A stretch of 64,000 bases of DNA from Aureispira sp. (GCA_024222455.1 JAAEPD010000318.1:1-64000), one strand, 5' to 3'. Positions 34,508 to 44,051 are shown, numbered from the stretch's first letter. Numbers and translations: made by a program. The notes: generated by a model not told the origin, from the sequence alone.

Positions 34508-35566
34508 TTAAAAATCATTTTCCCAAGATATAGTTGTATGGGGAAGTGCTTTCTCAATACGTTCTTTTTCTTTAGAATTAATAGGATTACCAACTAGATT
34601 TAAGGTTTGCAGCTTGCTTAGTTTATGGATGGACTCAGGAAGTTTGGTTAATTGATTATGAGCTAAATAAAGTGTTTTTAGTAGGGAGCAGTTGCCAATA
34701 GATTCAGGCAGTGTAGTTAGTTTATTCTGTTCCATATACAAAATTCTTAGCCTGCTTAGGTTTCCAAAATTTTCTGGAAGGCTAGAAATCTGATTTCTAC
34801 CTAAGGAGATCGAAATCAAAGAGGTGAGCTGCTCAAAATCTTGAGGTAAGTTATTTAGTTTATTGTTATTAAGATACAGCCCCGTTAAAGCCTTTAAATG
34901 AATAATAGAGGAGGGCAAGAAAGTTAATTTATTATCTGTGAGATTTAATTGTTTAAGTGCCAAAAGTTGGCTTATTGATTCAGGTAATTGATTAATTTGG
35001 TTGTTATGCAATCTTAATATTTTTAGATTGTTCAAATCTCCTATAGATTCGGGTAGATGCTTCAATTTATTGCCAAAAAGGTCTGCTTCTTCCAATACTG
35101 ATAACTCTCCAAAAGACTCAGGTAAAGCAGCTAGCTTATTGTTGTGAAAGCTTAGAAATACTAACTTTTTTAGACTCGAAATAGAGTTGGGGAGCTTGGT
35201 AAGTTTATTAAAACCACAGTATATTCGCTCCAACTTAGATAAGTTGGCAATGCTTTCGGGTAGCGATTCTATTTTTTTACTGTCTAAGTTTAGTGTAGTT
35301 GTATGTTTAGGCAATAGATTGACAAACAAAGGTTGTTCTAATAGCCATAAAAGCTGTTTGATGGTATATTTATTAGCCTGCAAATTTCTGAGGATAGTAG
35401 GTATCGATTTTACAGACTTTTTCTTGAATATTTTGAGTAGTGGTGCAAAATATTTTTCTACTTTTTTATTTAATTCAGGAAGTCCTTTTATGGTTTGTAT
35501 AGCCAGTTTAGCATTAGATTCATCCGTCAGTAGAAGTTGACAGATATTATCAAAATCTTCTTGCAT
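34508..35566 (-). CDS. Cytoplasmic leucine-rich-repeat protein, 352 aa
   Basis: It has no signal peptide. The N-terminal ~90 residues (QLLLTDESNAKLAIQTIKG) form a helical region resembling the N-terminus of the other cytoplasmic LRR proteins here. About eleven LRRs of 23 residues follow (LPNSISSLKKLVFLSFHNNK, FGNLSRLRILYMEQNKL). It ends in RIEKALPHTTISWENDF, with the common cap pattern. It is convergent with the secreted LRR gene, and both have similar repeats, so local duplication followed by divergence is likely. Partner unknown. Confidence 0.87.
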   Translation of the reverse strand: MQEDFDNICQLLLTDESNAKLAIQTIKGLPELNKKVEKYFAPLLKIFKKKSVKSIPTILRNLQANKYTIKQLLWLLEQPLFVNLLPKHTTTLNLDSKKIESLPESIANLSKLERIYCGFNKLTKLPNSISSLKKLVFLSFHNNKLAALPESFGELSVLEEADLFGNKLKHLPESIGDLNNLKILRLHNNQINQLPESISQLLALKQLNLTDNKLTFLPSSIIHLKALTGLYLNNNKLNNLPQDFEQLTSLISISLGRNQISSLPENFGNLSRLRILYMEQNKLTTLPESIGNCSLLKTLYLAHNQLTKLPESIHKLSKLQTLNLVGNPINSKEKERIEKALPHTTISWENDF

Positions 35567-35616
35567 TTTTGGGGGAATTAATAGGGAATTAGAAAAGGGA
35601 TAAGGATAGTACTATT

Positions 35617-36903
35617 TTAGATGCCTCTACTGCGTATCCAATGGCTAGGGTTTTGCTTGTTTTTTCCATGCCAAAGCTCAAAATGCAGCACATAACTACC
35701 AGTCCCCGAATCTCTGTGGATTAAGCCTAAACGAGCACCTTTCTTGACAATCTTGCCTCGCTTGACATAGACTTTAGATAGGTTGGAATAAGTAGTGTAA
35801 TACTCTCCATGCTTGACCATAACAGCATTGTTGAACCCTGGTATAGTAAATACACTCACCACCACACCGTCATAAATAGATTCGACTTTAGTACTTTTAG
35901 AACCTTTGATATCTATACCATTATTGACAGTAGTCACTTGCTCAAAAACAGGATGAACATGTTTGCCATAACGACCAATTATACGACCGTTTTTGATTGG
36001 CATAGGCAAGCGTCCTTTATTGTTTTTGAATCGAGTACTGATGTCTTGATGATTCATTTTAGGCAATCCTTTAGAAGGATTTTTACCTTTTCGTTTAGTG
36101 CTAGCATATTTGCGAGCAGAACTTTTGGATGCTGCAATTTCTGAACGAATAATACGCTCAATTTTTTTGTTGAGTTGTCTTTTATAGCTGGCTTTTCGCT
36201 TTAGATCTTTCTTGAGCGTTTTTTCCTTTGATTTGAGCTTCTTGACAATCTTATTTTTCTCTTCTATTTCTTGATCTAAGATTAGTTTTTGTTGTAGCTC
36301 ATTCGTCAAGAGATTAGATTTATCTAACTTTTGGGCTTCTAAACTATTGATATATTGAGTCAAAGATTCTTGAGTAGCTAAGATTAGTTTTACCTGAGTT
36401 TTTCTATGCTTTTCTAGTTGTTGTAAATAAACCCAACGTCTATAAGCCTTATTAAAACTGTCTGCAGACAACACAAAGAACAACCCATTATTTTGGAGTT
36501 GATAACGATAAAGGTGTCTAACAATTTTAGTATAATTTTGCTTAAGCTGTTCTATATTATCTTCTAAAGTTTCTATTACAGTCATTTTACGATCGATCCG
36601 AACATTTACTTCTTGAAGTTCCTTGTCCATCGTCTCAATAAAGCTAGCTCTAGATGCAATCTTTTTTTGCAACTTAGTCAAGCTACTGATGGTTGCTTTT
36701 TTTGTTTTAACCGTCTTTTTTAGCTGTGAGGTTGCTTTTTTGATTTGACGGTTGACAGACTTGCGTTTTTTCTCCAACGATTTACGAGATTGGGCCTCTA
36801 GCCCCAAACTGTTTCCTAACAATGCAAAAATAATGAGTACAAGCCAACTAAATTGAGTCCACCAACGATTTTTTTTAAGTAGATTTTTAGGCTTTAGAAA
36901 CAT
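35617..36903 (-). CDS. EnvC-like murein hydrolase activator (degenerate M23/LytM)
   Basis: An export signal (residues ~14-38, VLIIFALLGNSLGLEAQ) is followed by ~240 residues of coiled coil (KKRKSVNRQIKKATSQLKKT; LKQNYTKIVRHLYRYQLQNN), then a LytM domain (GRIIGRYGKHVHPVFEQVTT; VKRGKIVKKGARLGLIHRDS). The metal-ligand positions look lost: NNGIDI replaces HxxxD and LHFELWHG replaces HxH. As in E. coli EnvC, it probably activates an amidase at the division septum rather than cutting peptidoglycan itself. The 428-residue length and coiled-coil layout match EnvC. Confidence 0.85.
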   Translation of the reverse strand: MFLKPKNLLKKNRWWTQFSWLVLIIFALLGNSLGLEAQSRKSLEKKRKSVNRQIKKATSQLKKTVKTKKATISSLTKLQKKIASRASFIETMDKELQEVNVRIDRKMTVIETLEDNIEQLKQNYTKIVRHLYRYQLQNNGLFFVLSADSFNKAYRRWVYLQQLEKHRKTQVKLILATQESLTQYINSLEAQKLDKSNLLTNELQQKLILDQEIEEKNKIVKKLKSKEKTLKKDLKRKASYKRQLNKKIERIIRSEIAASKSSARKYASTKRKGKNPSKGLPKMNHQDISTRFKNNKGRLPMPIKNGRIIGRYGKHVHPVFEQVTTVNNGIDIKGSKSTKVESIYDGVVVSVFTIPGFNNAVMVKHGEYYTTYSNLSKVYVKRGKIVKKGARLGLIHRDSGTGSYVLHFELWHGKNKQNPSHWIRSRGI

Positions 36904-37012
36904 TAGATTTTTTTATTTAATTATCTGGTTGTTAATTGTTTGTGTTGGGTTTTGTTGCGTTGGTAATCTTAATTGAACTATTCTTTTGTGAATAAGGCAA
37001 AAGGCTATCAAT

Positions 37013-37020
37013 TAGATTTG
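37013..37020 (+). promoter_or_regulatory. Minus-7 box (TAGATTTG) before the 37060 gene
   Basis: An exact TAnnTTTG match lies 39 bases before ATG 37060. A TTTG at 36985-36988 is 24 bases upstream, slightly longer than the usual spacing. Confidence 0.4.
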
Positions 37021-37059
37021 TAGTGTAAAGTTAATGAAAAACCAAAAAACTTAAAAACT

Positions 37060-37650
37060 ATGGCAACGATACTCGCAAACAAAAAAGAACTTCAACAGTT
37101 AGATGAACTTTTGGTAAAGGTACTCAAAATCTACAGAGCTAAACCAGAATTATTGAAAAACACCAAAGAAACTAAACGAAAAAAAGGAATGGAAATTCGC
37201 TTGAAGCTGGTCAGAAAAGCAATGACCAATGCTGATAACCAATCTGATAATGCAAAACCTGCACCAGCAGACTTTCCTAAAGAAGCTAAAGATATCATTG
37301 CAGCTTTTAAGCAGCTTAGAAAAACGATAAGTAAGAATCTAGAAGATTTTGAATCGGATGAGAAGGATGTAAAAATGGTGATGGAAATGATAGAGAGAGT
37401 AGGCGCATTAGAAGAAGGATATGATAAGTTGGATGAAACAAAGCAACAGCAGTTGGTAAAATATCGCGATCCGATCAAGAAAAAAGTTGCTCCTGCTTTG
37501 GGCAAAATGCTAAAAGAAGTAGAAAAACACCTGAAAATAGTAGATGAAGCCAAAGCCAACTTACCTAAAGATGGAGAAGGCATGCGAGTTAGAATGGCAG
37601 AGTTGGAGGAGCAACTAGCTTCTATTAGTGCAAGCTTGTCAGCTAACTAG
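37060..37650 (+). CDS. Lysine-rich helical protein of unknown function, 196 aa
   Basis: It has no signal peptide, membrane segment or known motif. The product is almost all helix with many Lys, Leu and Glu (KKELQQLDELLVKVLKIYRA; ALGKMLKEVEKHLKIVDEAK) and ends RMAELEEQLASISASLSAN. It lies 150 bases upstream of the larger coiled-coil gene at 37801 on the same strand; the gap contains the inverted TCTAA repeats. The two may be functional partners. I do not recognise the family. Confidence 0.7.
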   Translation: MATILANKKELQQLDELLVKVLKIYRAKPELLKNTKETKRKKGMEIRLKLVRKAMTNADNQSDNAKPAPADFPKEAKDIIAAFKQLRKTISKNLEDFESDEKDVKMVMEMIERVGALEEGYDKLDETKQQQLVKYRDPIKKKVAPALGKMLKEVEKHLKIVDEAKANLPKDGEGMRVRMAELEEQLASISASLSAN

Positions 37651-37690
37651 ACAAAACTTTTAAGCATATTTATATCATTGCGCATTGGAA

Positions 37691-37766
37691 TTAGATGCTT
37701 AGACTATTACTAACTATTGTTACCATAATCTAAAGTCTAATTGTCTAACATCTAATGTCTAGTTAG
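37691..37766 (+). repeat. Inverted TCTAA repeats in the leader of the 37801 gene
   Basis: TTAGATGCTTAGAC at 37691-37704 nearly complements GTCTAACATCTAA at 37743-37755 (one base missing). Between and beyond, the unit (A/G)TCTAA recurs about five times every 7-8 bases. This could fold into a leader structure or bind a regulator. It lies in the 150 bases between two genes. Confidence 0.5.
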
Positions 37767-37800
37767 TATCCTATTCAAAAAATATTCAAACCTATATATA

Positions 37801-40176
37801 ATGAGCAACTTAGCAAAGCAAAAAGATACCCTAAAAAGAATGGAGGCGGATTTGGTGTTGATGGAAAGAAAATTTAAAAATAATGATGATGATGGTGATG
37901 GAAAAATTGATAAAGGTGGACTGACGCCTAAAGAAAAACAACAATTAGGAGCTATGCGCAGCACCATCAAACAGGTAAAAGCAGAGATCAATAAAAAAAT
38001 AAAAGAAGAGAAAGAAGCTAAAGAGGCCGCCGCTAAGGCAGAAGCTGCAGCCAAAGAAGCTGCTGCTAAAGCAGAAAAAATGGCTAAAGAGGAAGCGGAA
38101 AAGAAGAAAAAAGAGGAAGCCAAGAAGAAGGAAGAAGAAAAAGAGACAGAACAAAAAGCTAAAAAAGAAAAGGAGAAGGAGAAAAAAGAAAAGGCTGAGG
38201 CAGTAAATAAAGAGGATAAAAAAGCAGAAGAAGCTAAAGAGGAGAAAGAGACTAAGGACAAAAAAGAATCAAAAGAAGAGACTGCTGAAAAAGGAGAGGG
38301 CAATTCTGATGAGAATAAAGAAGATTCTGACAAAAAGGATAATGTAGATGATAGAGAAGATGCAGAAAAAGAACAAACAGAGGAAGAGGATAAGGCTCCT
38401 GTGACAACAGCAGAAATCAAGGCAACTTATGATATGTTATCAAAGTATTATGAGTCTGCTCAGAAAATCGCTAAAAAAGCAGGCAAAGATGAGTTGCCAC
38501 CAGAAGATGCAATGGAGTTAGATAGTCTTAAAAACCTTATTGGTAAATTCAATAAACAGTTTAATCAACTGAGTGCTGATGATAAAATAGAGTGGGCAGA
38601 CGAAAAAAGTAAAGTGGATGCAATCCAAAGGTTCTTGCAGCGCACCTTAGCAACAGATAAGGAGGTGATGAAAACGAATAAAGAGTTGCTAGCTATAGCG
38701 AAAAGAGCAAAAGTCAACATTCCGATAGCAATTAAAAATAAAAAATACTCGGTCAAAAAAGTTAGTGCCGTTATCAATGCTGATATCATGGTTCATGCTT
38801 GCCCCTCATTTGATCTTACAGGGACATTTAAAGTAGACTTTAGTGGGTTAGAAAATGTATTAGGTGCTGACTCTGCTTTGACAGCGGGTATTAATCATAA
38901 TTTTACGAATAATACAGGGAAGTATTCTCTTGGTGTTGGACCTTTGGCCTTTAAAGTTATTAGTGCAAACGGGTATACTGATCTATCCTTTCACGCAGAA
39001 ATTTTAGGAGCTATGCTAGTTGGGGTTAAAGCTTTTGTCAATAGAGCATCCTGCAATGCGCTCACACTTACTGCGGCAGGGAGTATTTCATTTACGATTC
39101 GTATTCCAGATGAAGGAGAGGTATCTGTTCATCACAAAAAAGGACACATTAACTTGGGACTTAAGTTAAATCCTAAAGCAGCAGCTAAATATAAGGGGAA
39201 TAAAGAATTGTATGATAAAACAAGAGAAGAGAATGGTGGGGAACTTACTGATAAGCAAAAAGAGGAGTTACACAAGAAAATTACTGAGAAGACAAAATCT
39301 GATTTTGTAGTTGGTGCAGAGGGAGAGTTTACTGCAGAAACTACCACAACTGCTGATGGAGATGAACACACCAATGTAAAAGGTAAACTTAGAGCCTATG
39401 TGCAAGTTGGTTCTTATAAAAAAGAACTAATAATAGAGGATGAAGCAGATGCTATTAAATCTTTTAAACAAATGATAGAAGCAGAGCATGCTGCACTCCG
39501 ATTAGCATTACAAGAATCATTAGCCAGTACAAAGCCTTCTTACAGTAGTTTTGAAGAACGTAAGGCTGCTGCAATTAGAGTGAATAGTGCTTTTCGAGCA
39601 GCACATGAGCGCTACAGAAAACAAGCTTCCATAGTACATATTCCAGAATTAAATAAGACAATTCCTTTAGTTTTAGAAGGCTTACATAAGAACGTAAATT
39701 CTGTGTTTGAGCATACTGCGGATTGGATTAGAACTATACAAGGTGTGAAAGATGCTGTGAAATCTAATGCTGCTATAAAGCAAAAGGTGGATGCACTGCT
39801 TTATGAAGATGGTCAGGCCCCAGATTTAGGACCAATACCAGGGATTGTAAATGTAGAGTATAATTATAGAGATGGGAAATTCTCCTTTGACAGAGGTTCT
39901 ATTAGTGGAGTAAATGATCTAACTAAAATGGCTCTTAGAAATGGTCGTGAGAACGATAGTGTATTGAGTTTGCCTATACAAATAAATGTCAAGATTGATA
40001 CCTCTTTTAGTTCTTTTAATAAGATGAAAGCTGTACGCCAAGGAAGAACAGCAAATAGTAACAATTTTAGCCTAACAGCTAATGGAGACCATGATCAGAG
40101 TGAAGCACAGTATATTCTTAACGCCTTCAAGCAAGCTAATCTATTGAGTAAATTACAAGTAAAACGTATTTTGTAA
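37801..40176 (+). CDS. Large Lys/Glu-rich coiled-coil protein with EF-hand-like loop, 791 aa
   Basis: No signal peptide. The N-terminus has an EF-hand-like loop (NDDDGDGKIDKGG, residues ~28-40), then ~140 residues of low-complexity Lys/Glu/Ala coiled coil (about 60-200). Residues ~200-310 are helical. The middle (about 310-470) looks like a beta-rich domain (AVINADIMVHACPSFDLTGT, VGPLAFKVISANGYTDLSFH, GSISFTIRIPDEGEVSVHH). The C-terminal third is mixed. It has a terminator at 40222-40256. I do not know the family, and the low complexity makes similarity searches treacherous. Calcium binding is inference. Confidence 0.75.
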   Translation: MSNLAKQKDTLKRMEADLVLMERKFKNNDDDGDGKIDKGGLTPKEKQQLGAMRSTIKQVKAEINKKIKEEKEAKEAAAKAEAAAKEAAAKAEKMAKEEAEKKKKEEAKKKEEEKETEQKAKKEKEKEKKEKAEAVNKEDKKAEEAKEEKETKDKKESKEETAEKGEGNSDENKEDSDKKDNVDDREDAEKEQTEEEDKAPVTTAEIKATYDMLSKYYESAQKIAKKAGKDELPPEDAMELDSLKNLIGKFNKQFNQLSADDKIEWADEKSKVDAIQRFLQRTLATDKEVMKTNKELLAIAKRAKVNIPIAIKNKKYSVKKVSAVINADIMVHACPSFDLTGTFKVDFSGLENVLGADSALTAGINHNFTNNTGKYSLGVGPLAFKVISANGYTDLSFHAEILGAMLVGVKAFVNRASCNALTLTAAGSISFTIRIPDEGEVSVHHKKGHINLGLKLNPKAAAKYKGNKELYDKTREENGGELTDKQKEELHKKITEKTKSDFVVGAEGEFTAETTTTADGDEHTNVKGKLRAYVQVGSYKKELIIEDEADAIKSFKQMIEAEHAALRLALQESLASTKPSYSSFEERKAAAIRVNSAFRAAHERYRKQASIVHIPELNKTIPLVLEGLHKNVNSVFEHTADWIRTIQGVKDAVKSNAAIKQKVDALLYEDGQAPDLGPIPGIVNVEYNYRDGKFSFDRGSISGVNDLTKMALRNGRENDSVLSLPIQINVKIDTSFSSFNKMKAVRQGRTANSNNFSLTANGDHDQSEAQYILNAFKQANLLSKLQVKRIL

Positions 40177-40221
40177 TAAAAGTATATTTAGAAATCATAG
40201 TTTTTAAAATAGTTTTGGAGC

Positions 40222-40256
40222 AAGCACTTTGTGAACAAGTCACAAGGTGCTTTTTT
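40222..40256 (+). terminator. Intrinsic terminator after the 37801 gene
   Basis: A 13-bp stem (AAGCACTTTGTGA paired with TCACAAGGTGCTT, one G-U pair) is followed by six T. Confidence 0.85.
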
Positions 40257-40346
40257 GTTTCTGCACAAAATATTGGCATCTTATCTGATAAATTAGTATA
40301 ATTATATAGGGGTTGTTTTCGTCTAATTTTAAAATATAGGAATACT

Positions 40347-41852
40347 GTGAAGAAATGGATAAATATCTTTAGTACTGTTGTAATTGTTATGATAGCCAAT
40401 ACCATATTACTTGCCCAATCAGCATGGATACAGAGTGAAGCTAAGAAACGTGATAAAACTGATTTGACACATACCTTATTGGATTTTGATTCTACAGGTT
40501 ACTTTGTTTTACGATTTGATAAAAAATTTGGATATGCAGAGCTAGAAAAATACTCACAAAAGCTAGAAGCTTCGCAAACCTACCAAGTAACCAAAGAGCG
40601 AAGAAAGTATAGAGGAGTTATCAATATAGAAGGTAAAATGTATTTGGTGTTTTTTAGGTACAAGGTCAACAAAGACAAACAAATATATGATAAAGTTAGC
40701 CTATATGCTTCTCGCATAAACTCAGAAACGATGGAGCTGGAAGGGCAAGATTCTATAGAACTGATTGCTCCTTTCAAAATGGAATCTAACTATTATCGAG
40801 GCAATTTTACGGTGTCGCCAGACAAGAGTAAAATATTGGTCTATGACTATGAAGAAGCAGGGGATATAGAAGGAGTGAGTGGCTTAACCAATAAAATTAC
40901 ACTTAGGGTATTTGATACTTCCCTAAAACAACTTTGGAAGCGAACTGTAGATATGTCACCAACTGGTACTGCCAAACGAATGGTGGCAATCAAGCAATTA
41001 AGAATGAATAGTAAAGGAGAAGTTGCTATCCTAACCGATGTTTTCAGAAAAGACAGAACTTACCTTACCCGTAAGGTGACCGCTGATCCTACTTTATTTT
41101 TTGTAGGAAAAGAGGCTAATAATTTTGCTCGATTTACGCCAAGCTTAGGCGAATACTTTTACAATCAAATGGGTTTCTCTTTTGATGAAGAAGGAAATGT
41201 AAGCTGGTTTGGGTTTTATTCTAAATCGAGATATTACTACCAAGGAGGACTATTTTTTATTAAGATCAATGCCGAACGAACAAAGGTTTTAGTCAAAAAA
41301 CAGCATGCCTTTGGTGAAGACTTACTCAAAGAAATATTGGGTAGAAAGAAAGTAAAACCTACTGCCGAAATTAGATCTTATAAGAAAGTACATTGGCAAA
41401 TAACTAAAGATGGCGGTTTGGTCATAACAGCAGAGCAACAACCTCCTGGAAATATAAGTTTCAAGAGTCATGGAGTTTTGGTTGTCCGTTTTGATGCAAA
41501 AGGTGAAATTGTATGGGCTAGGCATGTCTATAAGTATGGAGAACAGCCGAAAAAACAACGTCCATTTTTATCACACTATATGGTGATGTATCAATATGAA
41601 GTTTACCTTCTTTTCAATAGAGGTATCTATGCTGATGGATATGCAACTGTAGTTCGAATCGATAAGGAAGGGGATATAAAGGAGCGGAAGTTACAGCGCT
41701 ACAATACACAACAAGAATTACTCTGTCCTAAATTAGCCTACTCTGTAGGTAAAGGGAATATATTTGTATGTCTGCAAGATCGATATTTTAATTACTATCG
41801 CTTTGGCAAGATCAACCTACCTGAATTGTTTAAACCTAAAAAGGCTAAATGA
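40347..41852 (+). CDS. Secreted protein of unknown function, GTG start, 501 aa
   Basis: The start is GTG at 40347, giving a signal peptide (MKKWINIFSTVVIVMIANTI then LLAQS). The mature part is a series of four-stranded beta segments with regular hydrophobic strands (GVINIEGKMYLVFFRYKV; GNVSWFGFYSKSRYYYQGGL; GVLVVRFDAKGEIVWARHVY), suggesting a beta-propeller. It has no known catalytic motif. It is monocistronic, and a bidirectional terminator at 41979-42031 separates it from the Lrp gene. Family unknown. Confidence 0.72.
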   Translation: MKKWINIFSTVVIVMIANTILLAQSAWIQSEAKKRDKTDLTHTLLDFDSTGYFVLRFDKKFGYAELEKYSQKLEASQTYQVTKERRKYRGVINIEGKMYLVFFRYKVNKDKQIYDKVSLYASRINSETMELEGQDSIELIAPFKMESNYYRGNFTVSPDKSKILVYDYEEAGDIEGVSGLTNKITLRVFDTSLKQLWKRTVDMSPTGTAKRMVAIKQLRMNSKGEVAILTDVFRKDRTYLTRKVTADPTLFFVGKEANNFARFTPSLGEYFYNQMGFSFDEEGNVSWFGFYSKSRYYYQGGLFFIKINAERTKVLVKKQHAFGEDLLKEILGRKKVKPTAEIRSYKKVHWQITKDGGLVITAEQQPPGNISFKSHGVLVVRFDAKGEIVWARHVYKYGEQPKKQRPFLSHYMVMYQYEVYLLFNRGIYADGYATVVRIDKEGDIKERKLQRYNTQQELLCPKLAYSVGKGNIFVCLQDRYFNYYRFGKINLPELFKPKKAK

Positions 41853-41978
41853 TAACAAAACTTAGTTTGATCTATATATTATAGTATCTTATGCTATGCC
41901 CTATTTAAAGGGGAGGGGAGGCAAGTAATAAGATGTTGGTAGCAGTTTTTTATAAAGAATCCTGTTCAGTATAGTCAA

Positions 41979-42031
41979 CAAAAACTAGAGCCAAGAAGCT
42001 CCAATTAGGCCCTTCTTGGCTCTAGTTTTTG
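41979..42031. terminator. Bidirectional terminator, 20-bp perfect stem
   Basis: CAAAAACTAGAGCCAAGAAG at 41979-41998 pairs exactly with 42012-42031, loop 13 bases. Because the arms begin with AAAAA and end with TTTTT, both strands have a stem followed by T residues. It serves the convergent 40347 (+) and 42069 (-) genes. Confidence 0.9.
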
Positions 42032-42068
42032 TAGCGATAATAGGTTTTTATGCAACTAAGTAGTTCTA

Positions 42069-42548
42069 CTACTGATCATCCTCTTCCAAAATAGAAATAG
42101 GACGGTAGATGCTTTCCTCCAAAGAGATAAATGTTTCGGTGCGTTGAATACCTGGAATATCTTGGATTTTTTCGTACAAAACTCTACGTAAGTGTTCTGT
42201 ATCTCTACAAATAATCTTGGCAAAGATACTATACATACCTGTAGTATAGTGTGCATTCACAACTTCTGGAATACTTTTGAGAGCACCAATTACATTGCTA
42301 TACATAGAGCTTTTTTCGAGATAAATACCCAAAAAAGCACAAACATCATATCCCAGTTTAGGATAGTTGACATTTAAATATGCTTTTTGAACAACTTCTA
42401 GTTTTTGTAGTCGTTTCATGCGAACATGTACTGTACCTGGCGATACATGTATTCGTTTAGCGATATCTACATAAGAAGTATTGGCATCTTGCATCAAGAT
42501 ATTCAAAATTTTTCTGTCTACGCTATCTAATTCTTCTTTTTTGCCCAT
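42069..42548 (-). CDS. Lrp/AsnC-family transcriptional regulator
   Basis: A 159-residue DNA-binding regulator. The N-terminal winged HTH (LDSVDRKILNILMQDANTSY, IAKRIHVSPGTVHVRMKRLQ) binds DNA, and the C-terminal RAM domain (VCAFLGIYLEKSSMYSNVIG; YTTGMYSIFAKIICRDTEHL) senses small ligands, usually amino acids. Lrp proteins form octamers. Its C-terminus is slightly extended. It lies next to the BadF-type kinase gene 42 bases upstream on the same strand, so they may be co-transcribed, but its own promoter is likely too. The target genes are unknown. Confidence 0.92.
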   Translation of the reverse strand: MGKKEELDSVDRKILNILMQDANTSYVDIAKRIHVSPGTVHVRMKRLQKLEVVQKAYLNVNYPKLGYDVCAFLGIYLEKSSMYSNVIGALKSIPEVVNAHYTTGMYSIFAKIICRDTEHLRRVLYEKIQDIPGIQRTETFISLEESIYRPISILEEDDQ

Positions 42549-42590
42549 GAGTAGTTGTCGTCTTTTATCTATCTAATTCTACAATAGTAG

Positions 42591-43454
42591 TTATTTTAGC
42601 TGCCCGGCTAAAGTTGTATGATAATCTAGTAAATCAGGGAAGGGAGCTTTTATAATTTTCCCTAGCCTAATGTTATAAGGTGTTAATCGTTTTCTTAATA
42701 TTTCTTGATACCCATATGCAACAGAGCCAGAAAAATGTACTACTAAATCAGGATATTTTTTTAGGAATGGTAATACATGTTCTTGTATAAACGAATCAAA
42801 AGCTTGCCCAACGAGTTCTTGTATAAACAAATGTTCAATTTTTTCGGCACAAAACAAAGAAAAAGAGGCCAAATATTGATTTGGCATGTTACCTTTAAAT
42901 AAACGAGTCAAAAAAGGACCTCTCGATAACTTATATTTTTGCTCAAATGCTTTAGTAAGTTCTGCAGGAAGTTTTTTGTAGAAAAAGCTTTGAATCAATA
43001 GTTTACCAATGTTAGCGCCACTGCCCTCATCTCCTAATATATAACCTAGTGAAACAGTATTGTCTATAATTTGATTGCCATCAAAAACACAAGCATTAGA
43101 CCCAGTTCCCAATATGCAGCATAGTCCAGCATTGTTCTGACAAGTAGCTCTAGCTGTGCCCAATAAGTCATTATGAACATTAACCAAAGCATTGGAGAAA
43201 CATTTTTTTAGTAGATTTCGTACACACTCCTGTGTCTCTACACTACCACAACCTGCCCCATAAAAATGGATTTGTTGAACTTGATCTACAGATATGTTTA
43301 GTTGAGGAAATAAATCCTTTTTTAAACTACCTTCAATTTCTGCTGTTGATAATAAAAAGGGGTTGTAACCTTTGGTATGATAAATAGTATACTCCTGACC
43401 ATTGGTCAAATACCAAATAGTTTTAGTAGAACCACTGTCTGCAATTAGTATCAT
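42591..43454 (-). CDS. BadF/BadG/BcrA/BcrD-type ATPase (N-acetylglucosamine kinase-like)
   Basis: A 287-residue member of the ASKHA fold. ILIADSGSTKTIWYL is the phosphate 1 motif (DxGSTKT) and CCILGTGSNACVFDG the phosphate 2 motif. VSLGYILGDEGSGANIGKLL and DLVVHFSGSVAYGYQEILRK are typical of the N-acetylglucosamine kinase branch in this superfamily. It probably phosphorylates an amino sugar recycled from the cell wall, which is known for the family but not provable here. No hydrolase or transporter for amino sugars is adjacent. Confidence 0.88.
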   Translation of the reverse strand: MILIADSGSTKTIWYLTNGQEYTIYHTKGYNPFLLSTAEIEGSLKKDLFPQLNISVDQVQQIHFYGAGCGSVETQECVRNLLKKCFSNALVNVHNDLLGTARATCQNNAGLCCILGTGSNACVFDGNQIIDNTVSLGYILGDEGSGANIGKLLIQSFFYKKLPAELTKAFEQKYKLSRGPFLTRLFKGNMPNQYLASFSLFCAEKIEHLFIQELVGQAFDSFIQEHVLPFLKKYPDLVVHFSGSVAYGYQEILRKRLTPYNIRLGKIIKAPFPDLLDYHTTLAGQLK

Positions 43455-43620
43455 TTTTATTTTAATCTTAACTGTTGACTGTCAGGTCTTTACGAAAGTC
43501 GAATTTGTGCTATATGGATTTAGTAATCAACTACTTACGAAAATTCATTGAACTAACGTATTTTAGCAGAATTGTAGATTTAAAAGCAATCCTTTTTGAA
43601 TCGCTATCAAAGCATTCTTA

Positions 43621-43670
43621 AATATAATCAATCTTTATCAACAATCTAATTTTTTGATATCATAATGCCA
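43621..43670 (+). repeat. Duplicated leader, copy 1
   Basis: Fifty bases ending in the start codon and second codon (ATGCCA) are repeated at 44083-44131 with two substitutions and one indel. The repeat covers the untranslated region and start of the truncated and the intact S41 genes. Confidence 0.85.
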
Positions 43671-44051
43671 CTGTACCATAACCCTAAAGATAAGAGTCAA
43701 CCTCTATTGCACTCAAGAACAAGGCTTAACATTTTTTTACTTCTATTATTAGTAGTAATATTGACAGGAGGAATAGGTACAGGGTATCTAATTAATGTTA
43801 AATCAAGCAATGACTCGACTAACTCTGAACTAGTGTCGATTATACCAAAACTAGACGAGGTTTTTCGGTTTATAAATGCTCGTTATTGGGAGGAAGTAGA
43901 TGTTGTAGAGCTAGAAAATAAAGGTTTAAAAGGAATACTACAAAAGTTAAAACTAGATTCTGAAAAGAAGAATATAGAATTAAATTTTGAAGATAAAATA
44001 GACAGTTCTACTAGAGAGAATAGAGTAGAAGAGGGAATCGGTTTTATTTAA
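43665..44051 (+). CDS. Truncated N-terminal duplicate of the S41 peptidase
   Basis: The 128-residue product aligns with the first ~130 residues of the S41 peptidase encoded 74 bases downstream: MPLYHNPKDKSQPLLHSRTR against MPSYNNPKNNNGNPLSSREK, with a shared membrane helix (LNIFLLLLLVVILTGGIGTG) and LDEVFRFINARYWEEVDVVE. The copy stops inside the PDZ region (EEGIGFI against FEGIGVEF), so it has no catalytic domain. Either it is a decaying partial duplicate or a membrane-anchored dominant-negative or adaptor. The frame is intact and divergent, which slightly favours function. Confidence 0.7.
   Translation: MPLYHNPKDKSQPLLHSRTRLNIFLLLLLVVILTGGIGTGYLINVKSSNDSTNSELVSIIPKLDEVFRFINARYWEEVDVVELENKGLKGILQKLKLDSEKKNIELNFEDKIDSSTRENRVEEGIGFI

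Noticed and set aside
37727-37766. CRISPR-like spaced repeats
   Set aside because: The units are only 5-7 bases and degenerate, and no cas genes are present.
37752-38420. Minus-strand 222-codon Ser/Phe-rich ORF
   Set aside because: It is the complement of the Lys/Glu codons of the 37801 protein; the Ser/Phe/Leu bias follows from that low-complexity stretch.
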